Shown here piece after piece: positions 43,386 to 55,577 of a DNA stretch of 64,000 bases. Source of the stretch: Hormiphora californensis (Eukaryota > Ctenophora > Tentaculata > Cydippida > Pleurobrachiidae); contig CM035350.1 of assembly GCA_020137815.1 (NCBI GenBank), forward strand, positions 8,588,712 through 8,652,711, written 5' to 3'. The notes beneath the pieces were generated by a model that did not search any database, was not told where the DNA came from, and saw nothing but the letters and a program-made list of their open reading frames with translations. Positions within the stretch are counted from its first letter, which is position 1; the number at the start of each line of letters is the position of its first letter. Both the position numbers and the translations under genes were made by a program.

Positions 43386-43944
43386 ATCGCAAAAAAGGGG
43401 GCACAACACACAATATATACACGCTTTCGATAAAAACACACACATGCACACACACACACCCCCCTCGGTAGCAATTAAGTTACCAAGTCCACAACATATG
43501 TGTGTGTCACGACACATGTCGACAGAGAGAAAAGGGGCGGGTGCAGGTCCGCCGTGCTGGACATGCAAATTAGTCGGACCAAGGACGCCTTAACGAGAAG
43601 CTCCTTTTCCTCTTCCTTCCAAATGTTTTTTTTTGTTAAAATATGTCCATTAGGGGTTACTAAGTTGAAAAATATCGCTTTCGAACATTATGTTTGGTAT
43701 TCAGTGGGTAATGTCCATAATGCAAGTCTATTCAGCAGTATATAAAGATGTCTCTACTAGAAGTTCTGTGGATATTGCTCCCGTTATAATGAAGGTCTGG
43801 CGTCTACAGAATTATCATCCTCATCATCAATTGTAGCGGAGTTCCTTCATCCTAAGCTGCAGCAGCCCTTAGTTCCAAGATCCAAAACAAGAAGATGACC
43901 ATCTTTGCTCCATTCGAAACAGGAAAATCATGATGTTTACATGG

Positions 43945-44088
43945 TTAGTGATGATCTTCATCTGGGTTGTATGACATGGAAAGGTAGAGGCCGGTCGCCA
44001 CGATCCCAAGGATGTACACAAGACAGATGAGATAGGCAATTGTATCACCGTGTTTCCGCACAAATGCTCGCAAGCCCGGAGCATACAT
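43945..44088 (-). CDS. Putative 47-residue membrane microprotein
   Basis: ATG lies 3 bp after a plausible acceptor (TTTCTTCTTGTAG), so a 5'-UTR exon is likely upstream. The peptide has a basic start (LRAFVRKHGDT), one transmembrane helix (IAYLICLVYILGIVATGLYL) and an acidic C-terminus (NPDEDHH). It could be a nested small ORF with its own promoter or a modulatory peptide. No family is recognised. It has its own stop, so it is not a Kv first exon. Confidence 0.45.
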   Translation of the reverse strand: MYAPGLRAFVRKHGDTIAYLICLVYILGIVATGLYLSMSYNPDEDHH

Positions 44089-44543
44089 GGCTACAAGAAG
44101 AAAGTGGAAACTGACTAGTGAAACCAGCAAAGTGTGTGTTTGCAACGTTTTGCATTGATTCAATACCGAGGAAACGTATACCAAGCGTTTAGCCGTGAGA
44201 CACTTCTTTCAACTCTACCAACCTCAGTCTATTAGGTTTTTAATTAGTAAGTCATTGAAATACGCTGTGATGATTATGATCGTTTGATCCAGTGATAGGG
44301 CCTAAATGGTTTTATAATCTATAAGTACGAGCTAGTATTACATATTTATCGTTCCCATGGCTTGCTCTTAATGACCCATCATGCTTTTCTTCCTTTTCTC
44401 TTTTGGCTTCCTCAGAAGTTCTGATTTCCTTTACCAATTGCCATCTTAATTCCCCTATCTCTCTATTCCTCTATTTCTCTCTCTTTCAATCCCTCAGTCT
44501 CTCTCCCTCATCTGCCCCTCTTCCAGCTTCCTCTATAATATTC

Positions 44544-44710
<167 letters not shown>

Positions 44711-44714
44711 TTAC

Positions 44715-44803
44715 GTTCCATCAGGAGTACCAGGAGTAGTGGCTGACAGGCTTATACGCCTGTCGCGGTTCTTGTTCATTACGAGTCGTGTAGCCGCAAT
44801 CAT
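44715..44803 (-). CDS. Candidate alternative Kv first exon (MIAATRLVMNKNRDRR)
   Basis: An 89-nt exon: ATG, 29 codons, consensus donor GGAAC|GTAAGT, phase 2. The N-terminus MIAAT is shared with two other exons. A cluster of Lys/Arg (NKNRDRR) follows at residues 10-16, the charge layout of N-type inactivation peptides. Confidence 0.7.
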
Positions 44804-45038
44804 GATGAAACCTTTTTCACTCAACAAATGCAACGGGCAATGACACGCTCAAATGACAGCTCAAATAGCACGTGTCTTTCGACGACACTAGGCAGAGGCA
44901 ACAACAATACAGACCGGAATTAAGAGCTAAAAACAAGGTTGCATGTGTAATACACCAAGAGACTGGTAGCGTTGTTTGGTCATCGTGTTCAGGCACGAAC
45001 CCAATGTGCCTGCTAACAAATCACCACAATACACTTAC

Positions 45039-45205
45039 GTCGAACAGAGGCTGTGTTGTATCCTCGTTTCAAAGTTGGATAACCGAGAAAATGGCGATTT
45101 GAGTTCCACTACGACATTCCCGTCGAGTCTTGTACGGACACCCGCGTGGGTCGCCCTGACACCCTGCCGACGGGCTCGGCGGGATGCGGCGGTGGCTGCA
45201 ATCAT
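45039..45205 (-). CDS. Candidate alternative Kv first exon (MIAATAASRRARRQG)
   Basis: A 167-nt exon: ATG, 55 codons, donor TCGAC|GTAAGT, phase 2. MIAATAA is followed by SRRARRQG and further basic residues to about residue 35. It is the clearest ball-like peptide of the set and closely parallels the exon at 49457-49584. Confidence 0.72.
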
Positions 45206-45724
45206 AGCCAGCGTGGCAAAATTGTATCTAGAGAGTATAGAGCTAGTAGTAACTCGATAAGATGATGATGATGATGATGATGAAGATGATTAGCACATGC
45301 AGGCTAACATACGATCTTGAAAGAATCTAAGAGAGAAGCAATTAGCAATTCGGAATAGTATAGTAACGATGTCTTTCCGTTCGATTCTCTATACTTTTAG
45401 TGATCTAGACGAATAGAAAATACGCTATCATTTTTAGGCAAAGTCTTCTATTTTAATAACATCAACAAGCCTAAGATAGAGATCAACAATTCAAGTTAAT
45501 GACTGCTTTGGAAGTCTGGTTTAATGGCCTTTATCTCTATCTATTATTCTCCCTTTCTCTCGACATTTTTTGTTCGCTTCGATTTACTCCCTTCTCTATC
45601 CTCCCCAAACATCATATCAATTTCCTTTCTATTTCTCAATCTCTTTTTTCCTCTCTCTCTCTATATCTATCTCTCTTCTTTATGTATCTTATTCTCTCAC
45701 TATTTCTCTGATTCTCTAACTCAC

Positions 45725-45798
45725 TAACTGCTAGACTCGCAAGGGTCGGGGTAGACAGAGTGCACATCCGGTAGATTAAAACCCAGCAGAGTACCCAT
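45725..45798 (-). CDS. Candidate alternative Kv first exon (MGTLLGFNLPDVH)
   Basis: A 74-nt exon: ATG, 24 codons, donor AGTTA|GTGAGT in phase 2. The TAG that ends the unspliced frame is broken by the splice. Hydrophobic start without a basic cluster. Confidence 0.4.
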
Positions 45799-46022
45799 CA
45801 ATCTTAGACCAGAGAGACATTAGCTACAATGAGAGAGGGGGCATAATATCAAGATACGAACAGTGTGTCATGTGGGTTCAAACATAGTAACTAAATTTAA
45901 TCACGGTACACGGTTATCAATAGAATTACACATGATGTGAATCATGATTCAATCATTTGACATTCGCTGATTTACAGTTATTGAAGGCGTAACTCCTAGC
46001 GTCAGTTTGAAAATAAGAGAAA

Positions 46023-46037
46023 AGAGAGAGAGAGATA

Positions 46038-46084
<47 letters not shown>

Positions 46085-46103
46085 GAGAGATATAGGGAGA
46101 GAG

Positions 46104-46184
<81 letters not shown>
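46023..46184. repeat. (GA)n microsatellite
   Basis: Long GA tract with GATAG and GGGAGA interruptions. This is one of the few in this interval with GA on the plus strand. Confidence 0.97.
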
Positions 46185-46186
<2 letters not shown>

Positions 46187-46624
46187 TTCGTAAAAGAGTT
46201 ACAGCTCAAGAAAGAGAGAAATGAATAAGGGAGACTGGAGCCTGGTGGTATCTCCATATGTAGTATTACGCGCTGTAAGATAACATACAGATCACTCAGA
46301 ACTCCCAAATTGTGTGTGAGCTCCTCTCTACTTGCCCGCCCGTATCCCTCTCTATTTGTACCTCGGATCCCTCTCTATTTACCCATCTCTCGCAATCCCT
46401 CTCTTCTATTGAATATGGTTATTGGTCACCGATCGAGCTGAGAGGTGCCAGCATGAGTGTGTATAAGAACAAATACACGCCCCAACTGCAGCTGTACCTA
46501 AATCACTGTATCAAATCATCAGCTATGTTATTCAAGATGCATTTGTAAGATATATGTTTGATTAATCGAATTGACATGCTATATATTGTATTCTAAATGA
46601 TGCAGCAAGAACAAACAGAATATA

Positions 46625-46960
46625 TTACAAATGGAGCAGGGGGAACAGTTCAGCCACTTCAACTCTGGTACACTGTTTCCGCACCAAAACAGCAGCTCTA
46701 ATATAGCGGATACAACTGCTCTCCACCAGCTGCTGCAGTTTCTCAGCGGATAGAACCATTAGATAGGTCGACCCGTTATACCGCAGAAAAACAACGCAGC
46801 TCTCCCCGCAGCCCCCATGATATTGCAGCTCATGCCAGAAATGCAATGATTTTGTACACGCACGTGGACAAGAAGTTCCAGGTGGATATATCGTGTATCT
46901 TGAAAGTACAGATCTCTGGACTATAACATCAGTTATGATGACCTGTGTATTTTGTGGCAA
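46625..46960 (-). CDS. Hypothetical ORF, 111 codons
   Basis: An uninterrupted frame from ATG at 46960, with a protein-like mix and six cysteines (PGTSCPRACTKSLHFWHELQ). No phase-2 donor and no recognised domain. Together with 47170-47454 on the same strand it may be the remnant of one gene or element. Confidence 0.3.
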   Translation of the reverse strand: MPQNTQVIITDVIVQRSVLSRYTIYPPGTSCPRACTKSLHFWHELQYHGGCGESCVVFLRYNGSTYLMVLSAEKLQQLVESSCIRYIRAAVLVRKQCTRVEVAELFPLLHL

Positions 46961-47169
46961 AATATACTGACAATGATCGACAGAAAGTGGGCAAAGAACT
47001 TGTGCCTGCTAAGTTAGTAAGCAGTAAACACCAATATTAATAATCATGATTAAAACTCGGGTGGTCTTGCTCTTCTTGTAGACTAAAGATCAACAGGTCC
47101 TGCATACCCGCGTATTGTCCCTCATTGGCATGAAGTGTCTTCATAACTAATGCATAATGCAAACCAGAC

Positions 47170-47454
47170 TTATTTAGGTCTAACCCGGAAGAAGTGCCTG
47201 GTTTTAATAGAGTTTACCAGGTTGGTAAGCCTAAATGGAGGCTTCAGTTCTATACTCTCTTCTCGCTGCCTATCACGGTCTGCAACCCATGGTATCATAC
47301 ATGGTGCTAAACCTGCTACCTGTAATTTTATTGCAATTTTATCCCGTGTTACCTGGATGTCGAGGAATGGGCCTGGATGGAGGCCGCAGCGTAGAATGCC
47401 ATCCTCCTCACATGCAGTAGGGGTCCCTTGTTCCTCCGCTAATATCAGCTGGTT
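47170..47454 (-). CDS. ORF without start codon, possible terminal exon
   Basis: 95 codons open after a TAG and ending in TAA, with good protein character (ILRCGLHPGPFLDIQVTRDK, then ESIELKPPFRLTNLVNSIKT). A weak acceptor (GAACCAG) borders it. A 14-bp inverted repeat (AGGAACCGACCGAA) separated by about 85 bp lies just upstream at 47461-47570. Confidence 0.3.
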   Translation of the reverse strand, partial: NQLILAEEQGTPTACEEDGILRCGLHPGPFLDIQVTRDKIAIKLQVAGLAPCMIPWVADRDRQREESIELKPPFRLTNLVNSIKTRHFFRVRPK

Positions 47455-48634
47455 CTAGTCAGGAACCGACCGAATCAGGAAATACTAGTCCCTGATTGGC
47501 TAATAACCAGTCACGTGACCTAAATAACGAGTTCTGATTGGTTGTTTACTTGTTTCGGTCGGTTCCTGGCTCTAGTCAACAACAAGAGTTTCAAACAAGC
47601 GCTGCAATATATTATATGTTTGGCCCGTATTAGACCTCTAACTAAAGATGAACATAATCCTAATACAACAGCCTACTACTGCAGACTATAGTTTTAATAA
47701 TAATGGTAAAGTAGAAGGAGCAATATATTATGTATTTTTCTACTAAAAATCCAATGAAAATCATAAACCATTTGTCTATCTTTTTTCTACATAAAATTGA
47801 ATATTTCTCTAGCTCTCTCTCTTCCCTCTATCTTTATCTCTGAAACCTTGATTTCTTTCTCTCATCACGACTCTCTCAGGTGGTTTGTGGTTTGCAAAAG
47901 AAGCACAATGTATAAAGAAGTCAAAGCTCCTCCCCTACTGCTGTTTGTTTCTCGTTTATCTCTCTATACAGAAAGATCTAGAACTTTTCTCCTTTCTCCC
48001 TAGACTTTCTGACTCACAAATTAACCGGCATTGCCTAATGTCTTTAAGGATCGGTAGGCAACTAGTTCAGAAATAGGCTATTTAAAATCTGAGGAGATCG
48101 TGATTTCTTGATGTATCAGTTAGAAATGAGATACAAGGTGTTAATCAGTTAAATTAAAGCAAATTCTGCTTAGAGTAGCTATGAGTTGTATGTCTTAATG
48201 ACGTGAAGAGATCAGATCGTATCGTTTACTACTTGATCAATAGATGATAGATCAAACATAGAGAGGAGAGAGATACACTGGAAGGAAATACGATAAAGAA
48301 GAGATAAGTGAAGAAGAAGTAAGAGGGAAGTAAGATGATATAAATAAAAGCTGCTTTTCGCCAGGATCCGACCACAGAAACGCTATATCCGATACTCAAA
48401 GAGTTTTCCTACCATACATACAAGCAGGGAAAATCCAGGAAGAATTCTACGAAATCTAAAAAGGATTCCAGTGGCAAGTGATCGAACCCACTTGCCCTTT
48501 CCAACCAGCATAGAGAGAGGGATAAATAAATTGCTTCATAACCAAGACGCTAAAGAGATGGCGATAATAAGTGGCATGGGTATATTCAGTAGTACAAGAC
48601 ACAATCGGTAGTAGGGAGTCGGCCCTTGAATTAC

Positions 48635-48687
48635 CACACAAGTGTGTGTACATCTTGAATAGAAGATATAGGGGCAGCTGGGATCAT
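48635..48687 (-). CDS. Weak candidate alternative Kv first exon (MIPAAPISSIQDVH)
   Basis: A 53-nt exon: ATG, 17 codons, donor TGTG|GTAATT in phase 2. The short length makes chance agreement likely. It is listed because the start resembles the MIA(A) group and the common exon MIAPRAAS. Confidence 0.25.
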
Positions 48688-49456
48688 TCATCAATAATGG
48701 CAGACTGGGACTCTATACTATCTATCTCTCCGTATCTCTCTGTAATAGGGTTTGTGTATACATTATCTTATTGGCATCTGGATACACAACGTCGGAGCTA
48801 CTTTTTACCTTATAATGGTCTCCCAAAGAAAGAAGAAGCCCAACTCTCTTTCTTTCTCTCTCTCCTTCTCTATCTCTATCTATCTTTCTATATATCTCTC
48901 CCTATCCCTATCCGTCTCTCTCAATCTCTCTCCTTTGTTATCTCTCTACCCTGGGAGTCCCAAGTTCCCTTTCTTCTCCATCTCCAATCTCGTCAGTGAA
49001 CTCCAACTACTGTTTCTAATCTCTGCCACGGTACTATGATTATACACGTTTATCACTGTGTGATCCAGTTCGTAATCACAGATCTAGAAGGAATAGAACT
49101 CAGTCCAGTTCATGGGCGCGGTTCTCCGAGGACAAAAGCAGACTGAGAAACATTACATACAACTTCAGAGTAGGGAGGCAAAATGAAGTACATTACTGGG
49201 CTCCATCATCTCCATACCAGAGCTGCATGACCGCAGAATTTCCCCCAACAACATTGCAAACCTGATCTTTTAGTTTAACAACGTCTGGAAATTTCTTAAA
49301 TTTACAGTCCACACAACACATGGTGTTCAGTACAACTTTCAAGAACTCACTTCATGTTTATAATATTTCAAAAGAAGTGGTATCTTGTAGATATTATAAC
49401 CGAACCTACGGGTGTGGTACCTCAAATGAAGGAGATTTCTAGAAAATACTACCTAC

Positions 49457-49584
49457 CCTGCGATCACCATTGTTGAAAGGGTGGCCGGGAACTTGCCCCC
49501 CTTGTCCCTCAGACTCGGTCGGTAGTACCCAAAGTATCCCGCTCGGCGGGAGCGGCGGCTGGAAAATGCCGTCGCCGCGATCAT
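49457..49584 (-). CDS. Candidate alternative Kv first exon (MIAATAFSSRRSRRAG)
   Basis: A 128-nt exon: ATG, 42 codons, donor GCAGG|GTAGGT in phase 2. MIAATAFS followed by SRRSRRAGYFGYY mirrors the exon at 45039 residue by residue over the first 15 positions, which points to exon duplication rather than chance. Confidence 0.7.
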
Positions 49585-49709
49585 GACACACAGTACAGAT
49601 TTATGTCAAAGCAAAATGTTGAAAAGAGTGAGAGATCGGCGCGGGAGAGAGGGAGACCGGATGTACATGCAATGCTATAGGGAGGGTATTTGAAAACAAT
49701 GGACTGTAC

Positions 49710-49861
49710 CTGTTCCAGCTGTTTCTCGTGGATATCCTCCTCTTGACACTGGGGACGCCAATCTCTGACAGTAGAACTTCCATCTCACTCGGTCGCCTGG
49801 CAACGCCATGACGACGGTTTTCCACGCCATGGCGTCGAGTGAGGTAGCTTGCCCCGAACAT
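49710..49861 (-). CDS. Candidate alternative Kv first exon (MFGASYLTRRHGVENRR)
   Basis: A 152-nt exon: ATG, 50 codons, donor AACAG|GTACAG in phase 2. Hydrophobic/aromatic start, then three RRHGV-type basic repeats and KRRISTR near the end. It lies only 125 bp upstream of the exon at 49457 and so forms a tight pair. Confidence 0.55.
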
Positions 49862-50072
49862 GGTGCGACGCTACATTTACACACAACGGTCGGAAAGAAA
49901 GAGTGATTTATTATATACTTTACACAGACAACTCAAAAGTTAATCACGAGCTTCAAATGATGTGATACATAGAGACAGGATTATAAAGATTAAGAAGGCA
50001 TTTATCAACGTCTTTTTCTCTATTCCTGTCTATCTCTTTCTCTCTCACTCGATCCCCTCTCTCACAATCTCC

Positions 50073-50075
<3 letters not shown>

Positions 50076-50129
<54 letters not shown>

Positions 50130-50215
50130 CTCTCTCTCCCTTTCTCTCCCTTTCTCTCTCTCTCTCCCTCTCCAACTATTCCTCTCTCTCTTTCTCTCTC
50201 TCTCCCTTTGTTTCA
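50076..50215. repeat. (CT)n microsatellite region
   Basis: CT-rich tract with TTCT and CCCTTT interruptions. Confidence 0.95.
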
Positions 50216-50821
50216 TTTCCCACTATCACTTGTCCCTTCTATGATGCTCGAGTGATATCATGCCCGTTATAGATAGAGATCAGTGAGCTCCAGACAAAGG
50301 CAGCTTCTGTGAGGGATCGGGATAGATATCTACGCGAGAGGGAGGGAAGGTAGAAAACTAGAGGGAGGGGGAGAGAACTAAAGAGAGGGGAGAACTAGAG
50401 GGGGAGAGAGAGGGAAAAGAGAACTAGAGGGAGTGAGTGTGGGAGAGGGGGACAAAGCCAGAACTAATAATCACCGCCCTACTGACTGGATATATCATAT
50501 AGGGCAGCATGATACCCTCCCAGAGGGATATATTCAAGCACAAACACATCATGAATAAATTATACGTATCACAAATCTGCAAACAGTTTCTCGTAATGGT
50601 AATTATAAAATGGTCGGTATAAAGATGTTACTTTTTACTACAGCCGATAGAAAATGATCTATACGACTGCAGTCGACTGGAAAATTACGGATTTAGTTAA
50701 TCACAAGATGCAAAAACCTCACACTCTTCATTAATATCTTCATCAACCCCTCTCTGTCTCTCTCTTTACAATCTCTCATCCTTCTTACTAGCAAATATTA
50801 GAGGGGTTAATTTGGAGATGA

Positions 50822-51052
50822 AAGTGCAGCTCACGTGCCCAACGAACTTCTCTAGAGACGCACAGTGAGGATGAGAAAGATATAGCGAAGGAGAAAGTCA
50901 GAAAGGCCAAGGAGCTGCTGGAAGATAGAGAAAGGTTCTTCTTCTATAGTTCTTCGAAAACTAGCGTACTCTACAACGACCCGTCTATCATTTCCTCTCT
51001 CTCAAGACCATTTCGGCATCACATGTGCATAGTCATTAGTTATTGGTACTGA
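50822..51052 (+). CDS. Plus-strand ORF without start, possible orphan exon
   Basis: 77 codons open from a TGA to a TGA, with charged helical content (EDEKDIAKEKVRKAKELLED). No good acceptor and no partner exons are visible. Weak; it might belong to an unrelated nested gene. Confidence 0.22.
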   Translation, partial: KCSSRAQRTSLETHSEDEKDIAKEKVRKAKELLEDRERFFFYSSSKTSVLYNDPSIISSLSRPFRHHMCIVISYWY

Positions 51053-51726
51053 AAAACTAGAAGAGTCAGAGTCAGATAGAGTGGAGAGAAATAGAGGGAG
51101 CTATATTGTATTGTTTTGTGCCATTGTAACAGTAACACACGAGTTGTCACACACCCCCTAGAAAGCTGAGGAGCTGCACAATACTCCTCATAGTAACATA
51201 TACTCGGCGCTCCACACAAGGTTATTATTCGTGCTGTCAGGGAAGGTACGGGAGGGGCATGTTCCGAACTTGTTTAGGGAATTGCAGGGACACTTGTCAA
51301 GCGGGCGGCTACCGACCAAAGCTCTGCAGTACACCACCTGCAGCAGTGTATGCAGATTTCTTATTATGCAAGGTCAACATGACAATGGAGAATAACTGCT
51401 CCAGGCAACTACACAAGGATGCGGGATGCCTAATTAAAATGCAGGTCGGAACCTTACTTTCCTATTCTTTAGTCCTAACCGCACACATATGATTTATTCT
51501 TATGGATTATCTTTTTCATAAAATCATCTGTATTATCTCTGCAGGATTTTAACCGACTTCTATCATTTTGAGGTCATCAAGTACGTTTCTTTCTCTCAGT
51601 GACCGGAGGACCAATTAGGGAAAGACGTGATGTCCTCATCATACTAAGATCATATATAATAGATTCATGTGAGCTAGTTACCGTCATACAAAGGTCAGGC
51701 AAGGTTGACGGATATGAAATACTTAC

Positions 51727-51795
51727 TCTAACGCAACACTGTCGGAAAAGTGATCTGCGAATCGAGAAACTGCTCGTATAGGCTATAGTAGGCAT
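51727..51795 (-). CDS. Ball-like exon with non-matching phase (MPTIAYTSSFSIRRSLFR)
   Basis: ATG, 23 codons and a perfect donor (AGA|GTAAGT). It has the hydrophobic-then-basic plan of the Kv first exons, but the donor is phase 0, so it cannot splice productively to the common phase-2 acceptor without an intermediate exon. Confidence 0.35.
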
Positions 51796-51864
51796 GATTA
51801 TGTATGATATAAAAGGCAAACCCAAGTATATATGGCGACAGAAAGAACAGAGCTCAGTGAGAGA

Positions 51865-51976
<112 letters not shown>

Positions 51977-53764
51977 TGACCACGAACAAAACTCCACTGT
52001 CAAGTATCCTAAAACAAACTAGACAAGTCTCAGTGGTCATCAATTGCGTCACACACGACACTACCAAGCAGCAGTAGACTATCAGTAGCTCTCATGAATA
52101 TATTGCTGGCTGCTGCCGACTATCATGGTGAGGGATATTGGATCCTACTGATCAACACTTGTATCCGTCAACACCGTGTCAAAAGCGTGGACTCTATGGA
52201 GATTGGAGATTAAAAACAACAACTCATTCCGTCAAAAAACAGTGTGGATAACTGCAGATGTGATGGCGATGAAGAGAGAGGCGATTTCGAAGAAGAACAC
52301 ACAATGTCAACTTCGTTCTTCTAGCTAACTTCTATTGATGGTACAGATCGATTATCTTCATCATCAATCTCCATCACCCTCTTTCGAGATCTATCTTATG
52401 GACATGGCTTCACAATCAAGCGATATGATGATCATTGATTGTACTTTCATGATATATACATTCTCGAAGAGAGATCAGATCTTGCAACTTGTGTATACAC
52501 TGGCCACAATCCTACACACACATGGACTTCATATACCAACTGGGTGTCATTGTGTCTAATATGAAGAACCATGTACAAATCACTCAGGCAGGGATTTTAG
52601 AATGGTGGAAATGTTGAATATTTCCAACAACACCACCAATGTGGTACAACAAGCAATGGTTTGTGCGGTAGTAGAAGGGACTAGCTATGACTCTGTTGGA
52701 GTACAACAAACAATGGTACAATAGAAAGTATTGCACATGATCTAAAATTGCAGGGAGGAGAGGGTGAATATTGTACTCGTGGGTAATAAAGAGGGCCAAC
52801 AATGCAGTGTTACCACTCTCCTCCCCTCCTCGGTCTCTCTGCAGTGTTGCCACTCTCCTCTCACTGCCCCTTCCCTCGGTCTCCTCGCCGTTTTAATTCG
52901 AAATGACATGGTGCAAACAAAGAAAGACGTTTAGAGAATTCAAGGCACCTACTTTCTCATTCACTATTGCTATATATCTACTCTATGGAGAAAAAACATG
53001 TTCATTTCGGAGTTTATCATATATCCCTTCTGTTGACAGCTGTGGGGAAAGCATTCTATGTTGAGATATATAATAGCAGTACAGTAGTAGTAGTAACTAC
53101 GTGTCTAAACCGTACCATGATAGATCACGCTTTATTTCTACATGTCTATTCAGACTGAAGGCTCTGAGACTCTTCTTCTTCTTCTTCTTCTGGGAGCACT
53201 AGCCAGTAAGGGGTGGGTGCCATGAGGCTCCCGTTCCCCGTCCTGGGTGATGTGGCTGGTATGTTGTCAAGCTGCTTCGGCCCAAGGAGAGCTGGTGCTA
53301 TACCAGATCACAGGGGAAACCTCCCTTTAAGGGGTGGAGACTCTTGTCACTCAGTATAAATGGAGAAGTAGTACATCTACATTTTGTCTACTCTCCTAGA
53401 CCTACACCTACAATTGTCTGGAAGCATACACGCCACACGGATGGCAGTACATCTCATAATGATCTCGTAATAATACTCACTCATCTCAACATCCCTCTCT
53501 GCAAAGGTACTTACCCTTCATTTCTACCCTCTCACATGTTTATTGAATATATTCAATAGATGGCATTATTTGAATCCTAGCCAAAAATTAACTGACTATG
53601 AACTATGAACTAACTGGAGAGGTTTGATTGAAAGAACAAATTCCTCGAAGTGGCAATAATGACAACATCTTAAGGGTTAAAGACCACGAAAATACAGCAT
53701 ACATAATACAGCATACAACAGTCGATGTATTATAATATAGCGGAAATCAACCCCCACCACTTAC

Positions 53765-53868
53765 CCAAAGTGTTTATAGCTCCGTTGTGCTTCCCGAAGA
53801 TCGTGTGTATCATAGAGGGCGTGACGTCGACCTCGAAGTCGAGCATTAATGGCCTCCGCAGTAAACAT
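53765..53868 (-). CDS. Candidate alternative Kv first exon (MFTAEAINARLRGRRHALYD)
   Basis: A 104-nt exon: ATG, 34 codons, consensus donor TTTGG|GTAAGT, phase 2. Hydrophobic start, then ARLRGRRH at residues 9-16 and a mixed helical remainder. Same plan and spacing of the basic cluster as the MIAAT exons. Confidence 0.65.
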
Positions 53869-54373
53869 TTCAACAAGAGCTATAAGGGGGGCAATAAACA
53901 GCAATTCAAGGAGAAGGCATGTGTATAACTAATATAAAGGGGGGAGAGTATAGGAACTATAGGAGCTAGTATATCGAGATAAAAGGATGGAGGAAGGGCT
54001 CAAGGGCTGGGGAAATACAGCAGGACTGTAGCTTATTGATATATCGTCCATTAAGGGCTGCTCGAGGTCCGCTGAGTAATGATGGCCTGCTGAAGACCGC
54101 AGATTGGAGATAATTACATAGCCAGAGAAGGAGAAATATCTACAATTACTAGTAAAAGACCGCGTGGTAGTGGGCCGGATATGATTTTGGACTACACTGC
54201 ATTAGAGATTGGAGAAGGAGCTCTCTAACGGTTGTGCAAAGTCATTAATTTCTTCTATTCACCAGTATTAGTAATACCAGTAATACTTATTGCTCTTCTC
54301 CTTGTTCTATACAGCTTATTTCCCATGCAGATCAACTTTTCTTTATCTAATCTCTTGTTTTCTCTCTTATCCT

Positions 54374-54475
<102 letters not shown>

Positions 54476-55225
54476 TTCACAACTGTATTATACAATGCAT
54501 CAACAATCTGTAAAGGAAAAATTAAGCTCCTCCTCAGTACGGAGTTAGCAGGAGAGAAGGATGGTGTATAAAGTACTATATGTATATGAGTGATTATGTA
54601 AAGTCACTCTTTCTATTAAGCGTCAATAATTGCTCGAATTGATATAAACAATCACAGCCTGTTATAATTTCCGTTAACCATCATTCTTCAGGTTGTTGAT
54701 GACGTTGGTCCAATGTGATCCAAGGTGGTCCAAGATGCTTCAAGGTGTTTCAAGGTGGCCCAAGTTGGTTTGGCTGATAGTTTCTCAGTATAAAACGAGG
54801 TGTAGAAACAATCCATGAAATTGGATATTATGTACATCTAAAAATTTTCAACATTGTACAATATCGAAGGAGAACTAAAAACCTATCCACACTCTACCAA
54901 TACAACCTATTGTGGAAATGGCTCCAGATAGGCACCGCAGGATCTTTTGTGAAAGGAATGTTACAAATAATGTCAGGTCATCTAAAAGTGGATGACGGAA
55001 GAAGATCGCTTCTTAATTTTTATAATTTTATAAGCCACTAATGCAGTGTATCAGCAATACTACACTGTATATTATTAATTGCCATAGCTCTTCCGTGATC
55101 CGTACCAACCAATAAAGTACTTTGTGGCCGATGCCCCCACCCTCTTTTACAAATGTAAAGGAGGGATAGAACAGAACAAGTACCATCAGGGTGGGTCAGC
55201 TCCACACGGACAAACAAGTACTTAC

Positions 55226-55297
55226 GTGGAGAGATTGCAGTTGGAGAGTTCAGTTTCACTTCCGCTGTCCCTGAGGAGCAGGCTGCACTGCTGTGAA
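55226..55297 (-). CDS. Symmetric cassette exon, phase 2-2
   Basis: 72 nt between acceptor TCATTTTAG|TTC and donor TCCAC|GTAAGT, open in the phase-2 frame (SQQCSLLLRDSGSETELSNC). It starts with the same TTC as the common Kv exon, keeps the reading frame, and lies directly downstream of the first exon at 55369. It could be an optional second exon lengthening that N-terminus. Confidence 0.55.
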
Positions 55298-55368
55298 CTA
55301 AAATGAAGGGATGTCAACAACAGATCAACACAAAGGATGAAATGCACAAGCTCTAATTAATAACCTAC

Positions 55369-55577
55369 CCAATGACTGCGCTAGTACTGTTGAAATCATC
55401 TTTGAAGGAGGAGAATAGTTTCTCTGTCACGGTGGGGGAGGGTGCTGAGTTGGTGTTAAAGCTTGTCACAGCCGCTGCTGTGATTGTCATGGCTCTGGCC
55501 CTCCACCGGGATGCAGCTGTTCTCCTTTCTTTCTGCTGCTGATTAGCCACATTGCTAATCGAGAACATGCTCTGCAT
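55369..55577 (-). CDS. Candidate alternative Kv first exon (MQSMFSISNVANQQQKERR)
   Basis: A 209-nt exon: ATG, 69 codons, donor CATTGG|GTAGGT in phase 2. Hydrophobic start, Gln/Lys/Arg run, then RWRAR. The rest is Ser/Thr/Ala-rich and disordered, suitable as a chain between ball and T1. Confidence 0.62.

Noticed and set aside
53355-53506. Plus-strand exon-like segment with an Ig-like look (VVHLHFVYSPRPTPTIVW)
   Set aside because: It has an acceptor and a donor, but entering phase 2 and leaving phase 1 with no partner exons; no second cysteine pattern. Not strong enough.
53765-53846. Reading MLDFEVDV... as the start of the exon ending at 53765
   Set aside because: That ATG gives a phase-1 donor; the upstream ATG at 53868 gives a longer open frame in phase 2 with a ball-like sequence.
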